From IMG/VR virus record IMGVR_UViG_3300021963_000740, positions 1 through 21,818 of that record: 21,818 nt of DNA. The stretch is one strand, 5' to 3'. Both the position numbers and the translations under genes were made by a program. Shown one piece after another: positions 13,826-20,397 of the stretch (within the stretch, counting starts at the first letter, position 1; the number at the start of each line of letters is the position of its first letter). The notes under the pieces were generated by a model. It was not told the origin of the DNA, ran no database searches, and worked only from the letters and a program-made list of their open reading frames with translations. The stretch comes from a virus.

Positions 13826-14271
13826 TGCCAAGCACAAGCGCAAAACAACGGAATTTCATGGCGGCAGTAGCGCATAATCCTGCGTTTGCCAAGAAAGCGG
13901 GAGTCCCACAATCTGTGGGTAAGGACTTTAATCAGGCTGATAAAGGCCGTAAATTTTCTAAAGGTGGCGATATGGCTGAATCTAAAGCAATGGCAAAAAA
14001 AGAAATTTCTTTTATGAAGAAAAAGGGTGCGCCCGCATCCATGATTAAGCATGAAAAAGCTGAGTACGGCATGAAAAAAGGTGGCATTGCTACTTCTTTA
14101 AAAGCTCATGCTGCGGCCCCTGCTTCTAAAGCGCATGGCATGAAGAGTGGCGGCATGGCTGCATCTAAAATGGGTGCAGTAAAAGTTGGTAAAACAACAG
14201 ATGGTGTTGCGTCTAAGGGTAAAACCAAAGGCACAATGATTGCAATGAAAAAAGGCGGCAGAGCCTGCTAA
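13825..14271 (+). CDS. Lysine-rich phage protein, apparent fusion of two small modules
   Basis: A 148-residue, very basic protein (many K, few acidic residues). Residues 1-48, MPSTSAKQRNFMAAVAHNPA followed by FAKKAGVPQSVGKDF, form one module common in aquatic phage proteins. Residues about 50-88, MAESKAMAKKEISFMKKKGA then PASMIKHEKAEYGMKKGG, form a second module that I recall as a separate small protein in other phages. The C-terminus has DGVASKGKTKG and ends KKGGRAC. Fusion of the two is inference from memory. It overlaps the preceding stop codon and has a good ribosome binding site for the next gene. Function unknown; nucleic acid binding or packaging with DNA is plausible. Confidence 0.75.
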   Translation: MPSTSAKQRNFMAAVAHNPAFAKKAGVPQSVGKDFNQADKGRKFSKGGDMAESKAMAKKEISFMKKKGAPASMIKHEKAEYGMKKGGIATSLKAHAAAPASKAHGMKSGGMAASKMGAVKVGKTTDGVASKGKTKGTMIAMKKGGRAC

Positions 14272-14280
14272 GGAGTTAAC

Positions 14281-14712
14281 ATGAAAAGACGTTATGACGA
14301 TGGCGGTGAAGTAGATGCAATGCAAGCAGCCAATGCTTCTGATGAAGCAATGGATATTGCGGATTCCATGAGGCGTGGCGCTCCCGGCACTTCTGAAACA
14401 GTACGGGCCACTCCCAAGCCTGCGCGTAAGGCTGCTCCAAAAGCTGCTCCTAAATCAGAAGCGCGTAAAGCTGCGGCAGAAACTGATGAGACCAAAATGT
14501 CTTTGGCTGAACGTGCAAAGATGAGCCGTGAACGTGCTAGAGCGGGTAGCGGCCCAACCGATACACGTTCTGTTAGTGATCGCATTCGTTCTGCTATGGG
14601 CATGAAGAGTGGTGGCTCTGTGGGTTCAGCTTCCCGTCGTGCGGATGGTTGTGCCACTAAAGGCAAGACCAAGGGCACTATGGTCAAAATGAACTACGGC
14701 GGAAAGTGCTGA
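14281..14712 (+). CDS. Basic phage protein with ADGCATKGKTKG motif
   Basis: A 143-residue protein: an acidic, helical N-terminus (GGEVDAMQAANASDEAMDIA), a proline/alanine/lysine-rich linker (PKPARKAAPKAAPKSEARKA), a charged helix (MSLAERAKMSRERARAGSG), then RRADGCATKGKTKGTMV and the end NYGGKC. The C-terminal motif and the terminal GG-C are shared with the protein upstream, so these two are paralogous at the C-terminus. AAGGAG lies 6 nt before the ATG. No structural family is recognised. Confidence 0.75.
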   Translation: MKRRYDDGGEVDAMQAANASDEAMDIADSMRRGAPGTSETVRATPKPARKAAPKAAPKSEARKAAAETDETKMSLAERAKMSRERARAGSGPTDTRSVSDRIRSAMGMKSGGSVGSASRRADGCATKGKTKGTMVKMNYGGKC

Positions 14713-14713
14713 G

Positions 14714-14989
14714 ATGATGGCAAGCCGTGGGATGGGCAAAATAATGTCCAGCAAAATGCCCAAAGGCAAGCGTAAAGCTCGCCGGGATGACACTGACTTC
14801 ACGCAGTATGCTGAAGGCGGGAAAGTAAATGCTGCTGGTAATTACACTAAGCCAGATCTGCGCAAGCGGATTGTGTCTCAGGTAAAAGCCGCCTCTACCC
14901 ACGGAACAGATGCAGGCCAATGGTCAGCCCGTAAAGCACAACTTGTTGCTAAAAAGTACAAAGAAGCTGGTGGAGGGTATAGAGATTGA
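14714..14989 (+). CDS. Small basic protein, resembles DUF5872
   Basis: A 91-residue protein. After a Met- and Lys-rich start, residues 48-88 carry NYTKPDLRKRIVSQVKAAST, then GQWSARKAQLVAKKYKEAGG and GYRD. From memory this GQWSARKAQ-KYK-AGGGY block is DUF5872, a short helical domain seen in aquatic phages and in some large eukaryotic viruses. Two ATG codons are adjacent (14714 and 14717). It begins 1 nt after the previous stop and its own stop overlaps the TTG start of the next gene. Function unknown; the helix and the positive charge suit nucleic acid or protein binding. Confidence 0.7.
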   Translation: MMASRGMGKIMSSKMPKGKRKARRDDTDFTQYAEGGKVNAAGNYTKPDLRKRIVSQVKAASTHGTDAGQWSARKAQLVAKKYKEAGGGYRD

Positions 14990-15219
14990 AAGCTCCTCAA
15001 AAATCGCTTAAAGATTGGGGCGACCAGAAATGGCGCACCAAGTCTGGAAAGCCGTCGAGTAAGACGGGGGAGCGGTATTTGCCCGAAGCGGCTATCAAGT
15101 CTTTGTCATCATCTGAGTACGCAGCTACAACCAAAGCCAAACGTGCAGGCAAGGCGGCGGGCAAACAGTTTGTAGCCCAACCTAAAACGATAGCAAAGAA
15201 AACGGCAGGATTTAGATGA
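14986..15219 (+). CDS. Conserved basic protein with TKSGKPSSKTGERYLPEAAI core
   Basis: A 77-residue, highly basic protein. It is nearly entirely one conserved block, with SLKDWGDQKWRTKSGKPSSK, TGERYLPEAAIKSLSSSEYA and KAAGKQFVAQPKTIAKKT. I recall near-identical small proteins in aquatic phages and giant viruses, often beside the GQWSARKAQ protein, as here. Their function is unknown to me. The start is TTG at 14986, inside the preceding stop (TTGA), with GGAGGG 8 nt upstream; this is the only non-ATG start that is clearly needed in the window. Its stop overlaps the connector ATG. Confidence 0.75.
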   Translation: MKAPQKSLKDWGDQKWRTKSGKPSSKTGERYLPEAAIKSLSSSEYAATTKAKRAGKAAGKQFVAQPKTIAKKTAGFR

Positions 15220-16142
15220 CCACTACCGGCTCAACCCTCTTCAATATGGATTTCACGGAGATTGCCGAGGAAGCGTGGGAGAGGGCTGGGCGGGAGATGC
15301 GTTCAGGCTACGATCTGCGTACAGCACGTAGATCAATGAACCTAATGACCATTGAGTGGCAGAACAAAGGTATCAACATGTGGACGATGGAGCAGGGGAT
15401 CATTAACCTGACTCCCGGCCTAGCTACATACGCTCTACCGACAGACACCATTGATTTGCTGGAGCATGTGATCCGCACAGGATCTAACACTTCCTCTACG
15501 CAAGCTGATCTAACCATCACACGCATTAGTGTTTCCACGTATGCAACAATCCCAAACAAACTCAGCCAAGCAAGACCAATCCAAGTTTGGATTCAACGTC
15601 TTTCTGGGCAAACTAATCCAACGACTGCGGTCTTGGATGGAGCCATTACCTCCACGGACACCACGATCACGCTTAACACGGTGGTTGGGTTAGCCGGAGC
15701 AGGCTTTATCCGTTTAAACAGTGAAGACATCTATTACACCTACATCTCAGGGAATACCCTAGGTGGTGTGTACCGTGGTCAGAACAATACGACAGCGGCT
15801 TCTCAAGCAGATGGCACAGCAGTCTTCGTCCCGCAGCTTCCTGCCGTTACTGTGTGGCCTACACCTGATAACAGCACCCCTTACCAATTTGTGTACTGGC
15901 GCTTAAGGCGAGTGCAGGATGCGGGTGCTGGTGTCGAGACATCTGACATGAACTTCCGCTTCCTACCGTGCTTGGTAGCTGGGCTGGCTTATCACATCGC
16001 AATTAAGACACCTGACCTAATGCCTCGCATTCAGATGCTTAAGCAGATTTACGATGAAACCTTTGAGATTGCTGCTGGTGAAGACCGTGAGAAAGCTGCT
16101 GTAAGGTTTGTACCTCGCCAGATGTTTATTGGTAACACATAA
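15216..16142 (+). CDS. Head-tail adaptor (connector) protein, gp4-like
   Basis: A 308-residue protein resembling the head-completion and tail-accessory proteins of short-tailed phages (P22 gp4-like; by eye). The helical N-terminus (AEEAWERAGREMRSGYDLRT, ARRSMNLMTIEWQNKGINMW) and YALPTDTIDLLEHVIR match this family. The C-terminal helices (FLPCLVAGLAYHIAIKTPDL, MLKQIYDETFEIA) complete the fold. Residues about 133-206 (TTAVLDGAITSTDTTITLNT, EDIYYTYISGNTLGGVYRGQ) look like a beta domain inserted between these parts. It would bind the portal and close the head. It starts at the overlap with the basic protein (ATGA) and ends overlapping the next ATG. Confidence 0.7.
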   Translation: MTTTGSTLFNMDFTEIAEEAWERAGREMRSGYDLRTARRSMNLMTIEWQNKGINMWTMEQGIINLTPGLATYALPTDTIDLLEHVIRTGSNTSSTQADLTITRISVSTYATIPNKLSQARPIQVWIQRLSGQTNPTTAVLDGAITSTDTTITLNTVVGLAGAGFIRLNSEDIYYTYISGNTLGGVYRGQNNTTAASQADGTAVFVPQLPAVTVWPTPDNSTPYQFVYWRLRRVQDAGAGVETSDMNFRFLPCLVAGLAYHIAIKTPDLMPRIQMLKQIYDETFEIAAGEDREKAAVRFVPRQMFIGNT

Positions 16143-16525
16143 TGGGAAATAGATTTGCATCCGGCAAGATAGCGATTGCTGAATGTGATCGTTGTGGACA
16201 GCAGTACCAACTCAAGAAGCTTAAGACTGAGATTATTAAGCAGCGTTTGTATCAGTTGTTAGTGTGTCCCGAGTGCTGGGATCCGGATCAGCCGCAGTTG
16301 ATGTTAGGTACATTTCCTGTAGATGATCCACAGGCTTTACGTAATCCACGTAAAGACACAACATATGTGACTTCTGGTGTAAACGCTAATGGCAACCTAT
16401 CCGGTGGCTCAAGAGACATTCAGTGGGGCTGGCAGCCGGTTGGCGGGGCTAGTTTAAATGATGCAGGATTAACACCAAACTACTTGGTGGCAACGACATT
16501 TGTTGGTACAGTAACGATATCTTAA
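16142..16525 (+). CDS. Zinc-ribbon structural protein, 127 aa
   Basis: The N-terminal half has two CxxC pairs, CDRC (C15, C18) and CPEC (C42, C45), separated by 23 residues, a standard four-cysteine zinc ribbon. The second half has DDPQALRNPRKDT and a Gly/Asn-rich end (WQPVGGASLNDAGLTPNYLV). Such a protein is found between the two connector genes in aquatic phages as I recall, so a head or tail joint role is probable. A DNA-contacting part of the connector is a second possibility. It starts at the TAATG overlap with the previous gene. No enzyme motif is visible. Confidence 0.7.
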   Translation: MGNRFASGKIAIAECDRCGQQYQLKKLKTEIIKQRLYQLLVCPECWDPDQPQLMLGTFPVDDPQALRNPRKDTTYVTSGVNANGNLSGGSRDIQWGWQPVGGASLNDAGLTPNYLVATTFVGTVTIS

Positions 16526-16536
16526 GGAGTTTAAAC

Positions 16537-16725
16537 ATGGCATATACAAAATCAGCAGACGGAGTTGCTAAAAAGGGTAAGACTGATGTTCAAGTCTTTC
16601 CTACCAGCGGCCCTTCCCAGAAAGAAATGATGGGTGGAAAAGGTAAAGGTAAGGGTAAAACCAACTCTGACATGAAGACTATGGGTCGTAACTTGGCAAA
16701 GATTGCCAATCAGAAACGAGGCTAA
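16537..16725 (+). CDS. Small basic protein with SADGVAKKGKT motif
   Basis: A 62-residue lysine-rich protein starting MAYTKSADGVAKKGKTDVQV. The motif DGVAKKGKT at the N-terminus matches the C-terminal motif of the genes at 13825 and 14281. A glycine-lysine run (GGKGKGKGKTNS) and MGRNLAKIANQKRG follow. AAGGAG lies directly before the ATG, with the palindrome GTTTAAAC between them (16529-16536). Function unknown; very basic character suggests nucleic acid or lipid contact. Confidence 0.7.
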   Translation: MAYTKSADGVAKKGKTDVQVFPTSGPSQKEMMGGKGKGKGKTNSDMKTMGRNLAKIANQKRG

Positions 16726-16727
16726 CT

Positions 16728-16991
16728 ATGGCTACATACAGTAAAAAAATGATGGGCAAAGAAGTTGGCGATGCCAAGGTCTATGCTACACCCCACACCA
16801 TGACTGGTAAAGTTGTTAAAGCTACTGACAACCCCGGTTCTGGCCCCGACCATAGCGATGCCGGAACAGTCAACATGGCTGTAGGCAACGTGTATCGCCG
16901 CTCACAACCAGCGGCTAAGACAACTGGTATCAAAATGCGTGGTGCAGGTGCGGCTACCAAAGGCGTTATGAGCAGAGGCCCAATGGCATGA
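16728..16991 (+). CDS. Small protein with RGAGAATKG ending
   Basis: An 87-residue protein (MATYSKKMMGKEVGDAKVYA, HTMTGKVVKATDNPGSGPDH). It ends KMRGAGAATKGVMSRGPM, a diverged form of the (R/K)xDGxAxKG motif seen in the neighbours. It starts 2 nt after the previous gene's stop and overlaps the second connector start by 4 nt. The middle is Gly/Asn-rich and probably flexible. No family recognised; proximity to both connectors suggests a minor virion protein. Confidence 0.65.
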   Translation: MATYSKKMMGKEVGDAKVYATPHTMTGKVVKATDNPGSGPDHSDAGTVNMAVGNVYRRSQPAAKTTGIKMRGAGAATKGVMSRGPMA

Positions 16992-17827
16992 ATTACGCCC
17001 AGCTAGTCACCGCAGTATCTGATTACTGCGAAAACTCTTTCCCAACTGACAATATGAATACGTTCATTCGTCAGGCGGAGCAACGCATCTATAACACAGT
17101 GCAGATTGCTAACTTGCGAAAGAACATGACTGGCACATTGCAAACCGGCAATAAGTACTTGTCTGCACCTGATGATTTCCTGTCTACATACAGTTTGGCT
17201 GTTTATCCATATAACACTACAACTGCCACAGGAACATCAGGTCAGATAACAATTGTGGTGGCAAGCACTACAGGGATTGCCGTAGGACAACAAGTTACTG
17301 GGTCTGGCATCGGAACCAACGCAACAGTTCGCAGCATCAATGGAACCACAGTCACGCTGACTGTAGCCAACAGTAGTACCGTTTCTGGTACGGTTGTGTT
17401 TCAAGGCGACTATTTGTATCTGCTTAACAAAGACGTAAACTTTATTCGTGAGGCTTATCCTTTGTCAGCCTATGCGGCAGAACCAAAACACTACGCAATC
17501 TTTGGCCCAAATTCGGCGAACGTAAATGAGTTGACATTTATTGTTGGCCCAACGCCTAGTGCAAACTACCGCGCTGAACTGCATTTTTATTATTATCCAG
17601 AGTCTATTGTTACGGCCAGCACCACATGGTTGGGTGATAATTTTGACTCAACTTTGTTGTACGGAACTATCTGCGAAGCGTACACCTACATGAAGGGTGA
17701 CGGGGATATGGTTAAGTTAGCGCAAGAACGCTATGTTCAGGCTATTGCACTCCTCAAGAACTTGGGTGATGGCAAACAACGCATGGATGCTTATCGTGAC
17801 GGTCAGGTTAGGGTTTCTGTTTCATGA
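16988..17827 (+). CDS. Second head-tail connector protein
   Basis: A 279-residue protein of the phage adaptor type: AVSDYCENSFPTDNMNTFIR, QAEQRIYNTVQIANLRKNMT and the C-terminal LGDNFDSTLLYGTICEAYTY, MKGDGDMVKLAQERY, RMDAYRDGQVR are the helices found in short-tailed phage adaptors (T7 gp11-like or equivalents). Residues about 78-138 (GTSGQITIVVASTTGIAVGQ, GIGTNATVRSINGT) are a beta domain inserted into the fold. Its second half also contains LHFYYYPESIV. It would sit below the first adaptor, joining head to tail. It begins in an ATGA overlap with the small basic gene and ends overlapping the next ATG. Confidence 0.75.
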   Translation: MNYAQLVTAVSDYCENSFPTDNMNTFIRQAEQRIYNTVQIANLRKNMTGTLQTGNKYLSAPDDFLSTYSLAVYPYNTTTATGTSGQITIVVASTTGIAVGQQVTGSGIGTNATVRSINGTTVTLTVANSSTVSGTVVFQGDYLYLLNKDVNFIREAYPLSAYAAEPKHYAIFGPNSANVNELTFIVGPTPSANYRAELHFYYYPESIVTASTTWLGDNFDSTLLYGTICEAYTYMKGDGDMVKLAQERYVQAIALLKNLGDGKQRMDAYRDGQVRVSVS

Positions 17828-18240
17828 GTAGCATTCTTCAAACCCAAACAACTAGCTTTAAAACAGAGCTATACACGGGCGTTCACAACCTATCTACCAA
17901 TACGTTAAAGATAGCCTTGTATACGGCCAATGCTAATTTAAACGAATCAACTACCGTTTACACAACGGATGGTGAAGTTACAGGCACTGGATACGTTGCT
18001 GGTGGGGTAACTCTAACTGGCGTAACAATAAACTCGTCTGGGTTTACAGCCTATGTAGATTTTGCCGATGTGGTTTTTAACGCATCGGTTACGGCTCGTT
18101 GTGCTCTGATCTACAACGTTACGCAAAGTAATAAAGCCATTGCTGTGTTGGACTTTGGGTCTGACAAAACATCTACTAATTTCACCATTACAATGCCAGC
18201 CAATACTGCATCGGCTGCATTAATTCGCAGTTCTAACTAA
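17824..18240 (+). CDS. Small beta-rich tail protein, paralogue of 18454-18945
   Basis: A 138-residue protein with few charges and strong beta pattern. The segment LKIALYTANANLNESTTVYT, then GEVTGTGYVAGGVTLTGV, and the later ALIYNVTQSNKAIAVLDFGS are repeated with changes in the gene at 18454. The C-terminus ends TMPANTASAALIRSSN in one and TMPSNTTSTALIRLATT in the other. Sequence type suggests a tail-tip or receptor-binding domain (beta sandwich). It starts overlapping the connector stop. A tandem duplication followed by divergence is inferred. Confidence 0.75.
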   Translation: MSSILQTQTTSFKTELYTGVHNLSTNTLKIALYTANANLNESTTVYTTDGEVTGTGYVAGGVTLTGVTINSSGFTAYVDFADVVFNASVTARCALIYNVTQSNKAIAVLDFGSDKTSTNFTITMPANTASAALIRSSN

Positions 18241-18249
18241 GGAGCATAC

Positions 18250-18444
18250 ATGGCACTTGTAAACACCACTAAAGGCGAAATGGACGAATCTTTGCTTGAA
18301 AAGCGAGAGGGTTCATTGGATAATGATATTGAATACACAACTTGGGTTGAGTATTGGTTAGAGGGTGAGCTTGTTCACCGTTCTGCTCATGTTCGCTTAA
18401 AGACTTCACCCCCGCTGTTTGCTGAAGCAGCATCTTTTGCATAA
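18250..18444 (+). CDS. Small conserved-type protein, 64 aa
   Basis: A 64-residue acidic protein (MALVNTTKGEMDESLLEKRE, then YTTWVEYWLEGELVHRSAHV). The alternating pattern and tryptophans suggest a compact beta fold. It lies between the two paralogous genes, so it interrupts a duplicated pair, and has AAGGAG 6 nt upstream. The role is unknown; expression with tail proteins suggests a small assembly chaperone or tail component. Confidence 0.65.
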   Translation: MALVNTTKGEMDESLLEKREGSLDNDIEYTTWVEYWLEGELVHRSAHVRLKTSPPLFAEAASFA

Positions 18445-18453
18445 GGAAATATT

Positions 18454-18945
18454 ATGGCTAATACCCAATCAATGACCACTTCGTTCATGGGCGATCTAAT
18501 GGTCGGCGCTCAACAGCTTGGCACAGTTACTTTGGTTTCTCGCGGAAGCTTAACAGCGCCAACAGTTGATACTCTCAAAGCTGCTTTGTATTTGGCATCT
18601 GCTACTGTTAATGCTTCTACCACCGTGTACTCTTCTACTGGTGAAGTTGTAGGTACAAACTATGTGGCTGGTGGCGTAACAGTAACTAACGCAACTGGCC
18701 CAACGGCAACCAACTCTTCTACAACAGCGGGTGTTGCATACTGGACACCTTCAGCAAGTATTACGTACACCAACGTAACGTTGACTACTGCGTTTGATGC
18801 TGTGTTGTTGTACAACTCTACTCAGAGTAACAAGTCAATCAGTGTTCATACTTTTGGCTCACAAACAGTGACTGCCGGTACGTTCACTTTGACAATGCCT
18901 TCAAATACGACAAGTACAGCGTTGATCCGCTTGGCTACAACCTAA
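18454..18945 (+). CDS. Small beta-rich tail protein, paralogue of 17824-18240
   Basis: A 163-residue protein that shares with the paralogue the block KAALYLASATVNASTTVYSS, GEVVGTNYVAGGVTVTNAT, LYNSTQSNKSISVHTFGS and FTLTMPSNTTSTALIR. It has an extra N-terminal stretch (QQLGTVTLVSRGSLTAPTVD) and an insertion TNSSTTAGVAYWTP that the other lacks. AAGGAAA precedes its ATG. Gly/Thr/Ser-rich and low in charge, it is probably a virion component facing outward. Confidence 0.75.
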   Translation: MANTQSMTTSFMGDLMVGAQQLGTVTLVSRGSLTAPTVDTLKAALYLASATVNASTTVYSSTGEVVGTNYVAGGVTVTNATGPTATNSSTTAGVAYWTPSASITYTNVTLTTAFDAVLLYNSTQSNKSISVHTFGSQTVTAGTFTLTMPSNTTSTALIRLATT

Positions 18946-18951
18946 CTAGGG

Positions 18952-18971
18952 ACGGCGGGGTAACTCGCCGT
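18952..18971 (+). terminator. Hairpin between tail gene and repeat protein (possible weak terminator)
   Basis: ACGGCG (18952-18957) and CGCCGT (18966-18971) flank an 8-nt loop and are followed by only two T. It lies 7 nt before ATG 18979 and covers the region where a Shine-Dalgarno would be, so it may instead limit translation of the repeat protein. Confidence 0.4.
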
Positions 18972-18978
18972 TTAGTCT

Positions 18979-20385
18979 ATGTTCGGTATAGCCCCGTTTG
19001 CAGGTGCTCCGTTCTCCTCGCTTGCGGGGGGAAATGTTACTGTTGCCCTTACCGGTGTATCCTCATCGGGGTCGGTAGGATCAGTCTCGGAAATCAATAA
19101 TCCGACTGAAAACGGGGTAGTTGCCAGCGGTTTTGTAGGCACTGTTACAGTCGCAGAACGTAGTATTGCCCTGACAGGTGTTTCTGCTTCTGGTTCAGCG
19201 GGCACTGTTACCGAAACAAACAGCTTACCTGAGAATGGTGTTGTAGCCACAGGCTCTGTTGGCTCTGTAACTTCTAGTCGCACAGTCGCAATAACAGGCG
19301 TTTCAGCCGCTGGTGCTGTTGGCACTGCTTCAGTAGACGCAAGGTCTATTGCAATAACAGGCGTGGCGGCTTCTGCAAACGTAGGCAGTGTTGTTGCTAC
19401 GCCGCTGATTGGGTTAACAAGCGTCACTGCTTTTGGTACTGTTGGTGGAGTAGACGAGACTAACTTACCTGAGATTCAAGAAGTCCATGCTGATGGATAT
19501 GCTGGCACAGTTATCCCAACGTATGCAATTGCTCTGACTGGTGTATCGGCAAATGGTTCTGTTGGTACAGTTGTTGCAGATGTCGTTCAGAGCGTAGATA
19601 TAACGGGCGTTGAGGCCGCAGGTAATGTTGGCACAGTAACAGTTGCTGAACGTTTTATTGCCCTTACAGGTGTATCTGCCAGCGGCCAAGTTGGTGATGT
19701 TACAGAGGTAAACAATCCTACCGAAGAGGGTGTAATTGCCATAGGCTCGGTTGGTACAGTTGGTGTTGGCCCACATCAGTTTTCGTTATCTGGCGTAGAA
19801 GCCAGCGGAAATGCTGGTACAGCTAATGCGGCGCTGACAATAGCTTTGACGGGCGTTTCAGCTTCTGGCGCAGTTGGTTCTGTCGGGCTAGTTAAAACTC
19901 AAACATTAACAGGCGTTGAAGCTGTAGGATCGGTTGGATCTGTAGAGTTTGCCAAAGTTGCGGCCTTGACTGGTGTGGCGGCTACGGGTGAAGTTGGTAC
20001 AGTTACGCAGAGTAGCTCTGAAGATGAAGATGGCGTAGTTGCTACCGGCTCTGTTGGAACTACCATCCCAGTTACAACTGTTGCTTTGGTTGGTGTAGGC
20101 GGCGATGGTTTTGTTGGTACAGTTACGGGTGAAGCTGTTTATACGCAAGCACTTACGGGTGTTTCAGCTACTGGGTCGGTTGGAAGTACGGTTGGGCAAC
20201 GTCTGATTGCAGTTACTGGCAATCAAGCGATGGGCGCTGTTGGTGATATGGGCGTATTTTTCTGGTCATTAATTGATGACACAGAGGATGCAAACTGGCA
20301 AAATATAGACAATACACAAACGTCAGGCTGGACAGTTGTTGATGATGAACAAACGCCGGGGTGGGTCATTGTTGACACAGTCTGA
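18979..20385 (+). CDS. Repeat-rich tail-like protein with C-terminal tryptophan repeats
   Basis: A 468-residue protein made almost entirely of a repeated unit of the form (G)VxAxGxVGxV with short linkers: I count 20 copies. About every third to fifth linker contains an acidic insert (EINNPTEN, ETNSLPEN, ETNLPEIQ, EVNNPTEE, SSSEDEDG). The last 42 residues change to FFWSLIDDTED and three W-x-x-(I/V)-D units (NWQNIDNTQTS, GWTVVDDEQTP, GWVIVDTV). The start MFGIAPFAGAPFSSLAGGN is plausible because similar MFG-x-x-PF starts are known in phage proteins, but no Shine-Dalgarno is seen; the hairpin above lies there. It has beta-repeat character and is probably a fibre-like adhesin or tail decoration. 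Confidence 0.75.
   Translation: MFGIAPFAGAPFSSLAGGNVTVALTGVSSSGSVGSVSEINNPTENGVVASGFVGTVTVAERSIALTGVSASGSAGTVTETNSLPENGVVATGSVGSVTSSRTVAITGVSAAGAVGTASVDARSIAITGVAASANVGSVVATPLIGLTSVTAFGTVGGVDETNLPEIQEVHADGYAGTVIPTYAIALTGVSANGSVGTVVADVVQSVDITGVEAAGNVGTVTVAERFIALTGVSASGQVGDVTEVNNPTEEGVIAIGSVGTVGVGPHQFSLSGVEASGNAGTANAALTIALTGVSASGAVGSVGLVKTQTLTGVEAVGSVGSVEFAKVAALTGVAATGEVGTVTQSSSEDEDGVVATGSVGTTIPVTTVALVGVGGDGFVGTVTGEAVYTQALTGVSATGSVGSTVGQRLIAVTGNQAMGAVGDMGVFFWSLIDDTEDANWQNIDNTQTSGWTVVDDEQTPGWVIVDTV
19033..20253 (+). repeat. Tandem coding repeats, 20 copies of a GVxAxGxVG unit
   Basis: Units are typically 18-24 codons apart. Conserved core examples: GVSASGSAGTV, GVVATGSVGSV, GVEAAGNVGTV, GVAATGEVGTV. 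Three copies deviate clearly (SVTAFGTVGGV, EVHADGYAGTV, GNQAMGAVGDM). Codon use varies between copies, so they are old or diverged copies, not a recent DNA slippage. Confidence 0.8.
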
Positions 20386-20397
20386 AAAGGATAAATT

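Larger units (their letters stand above)
752..16536. repeat. Iterated 8-bp palindrome GTTTAAAC, 12 copies
   Basis: Exact copies at 752, 1435, 3081, 3764, 3960, 7312, 9145, 11927, 12937, 13714, 15712 and 16529 (first base of each). Random expectation for one 8-mer in this length is about 0.33. Three copies (3081, 3764, 16529) are followed directly by ATG; others are inside coding sequence (portal, scaffold, basic proteins, connector) or in non-coding gaps. None lies after 16536. Confidence 0.8.

Noticed and set aside
18972-20148. Long antisense frames across the repeat gene, including Asn/Cys-rich ones
   Set aside because: They mirror the repeated codons of the sense gene and have repetitive, low-complexity content without ribosome binding sites.
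19033-20253. CRISPR array
   Set aside because: The repeats are protein-coding, in-frame, diverged and vary in spacing; no direct repeat with unique spacers is seen.
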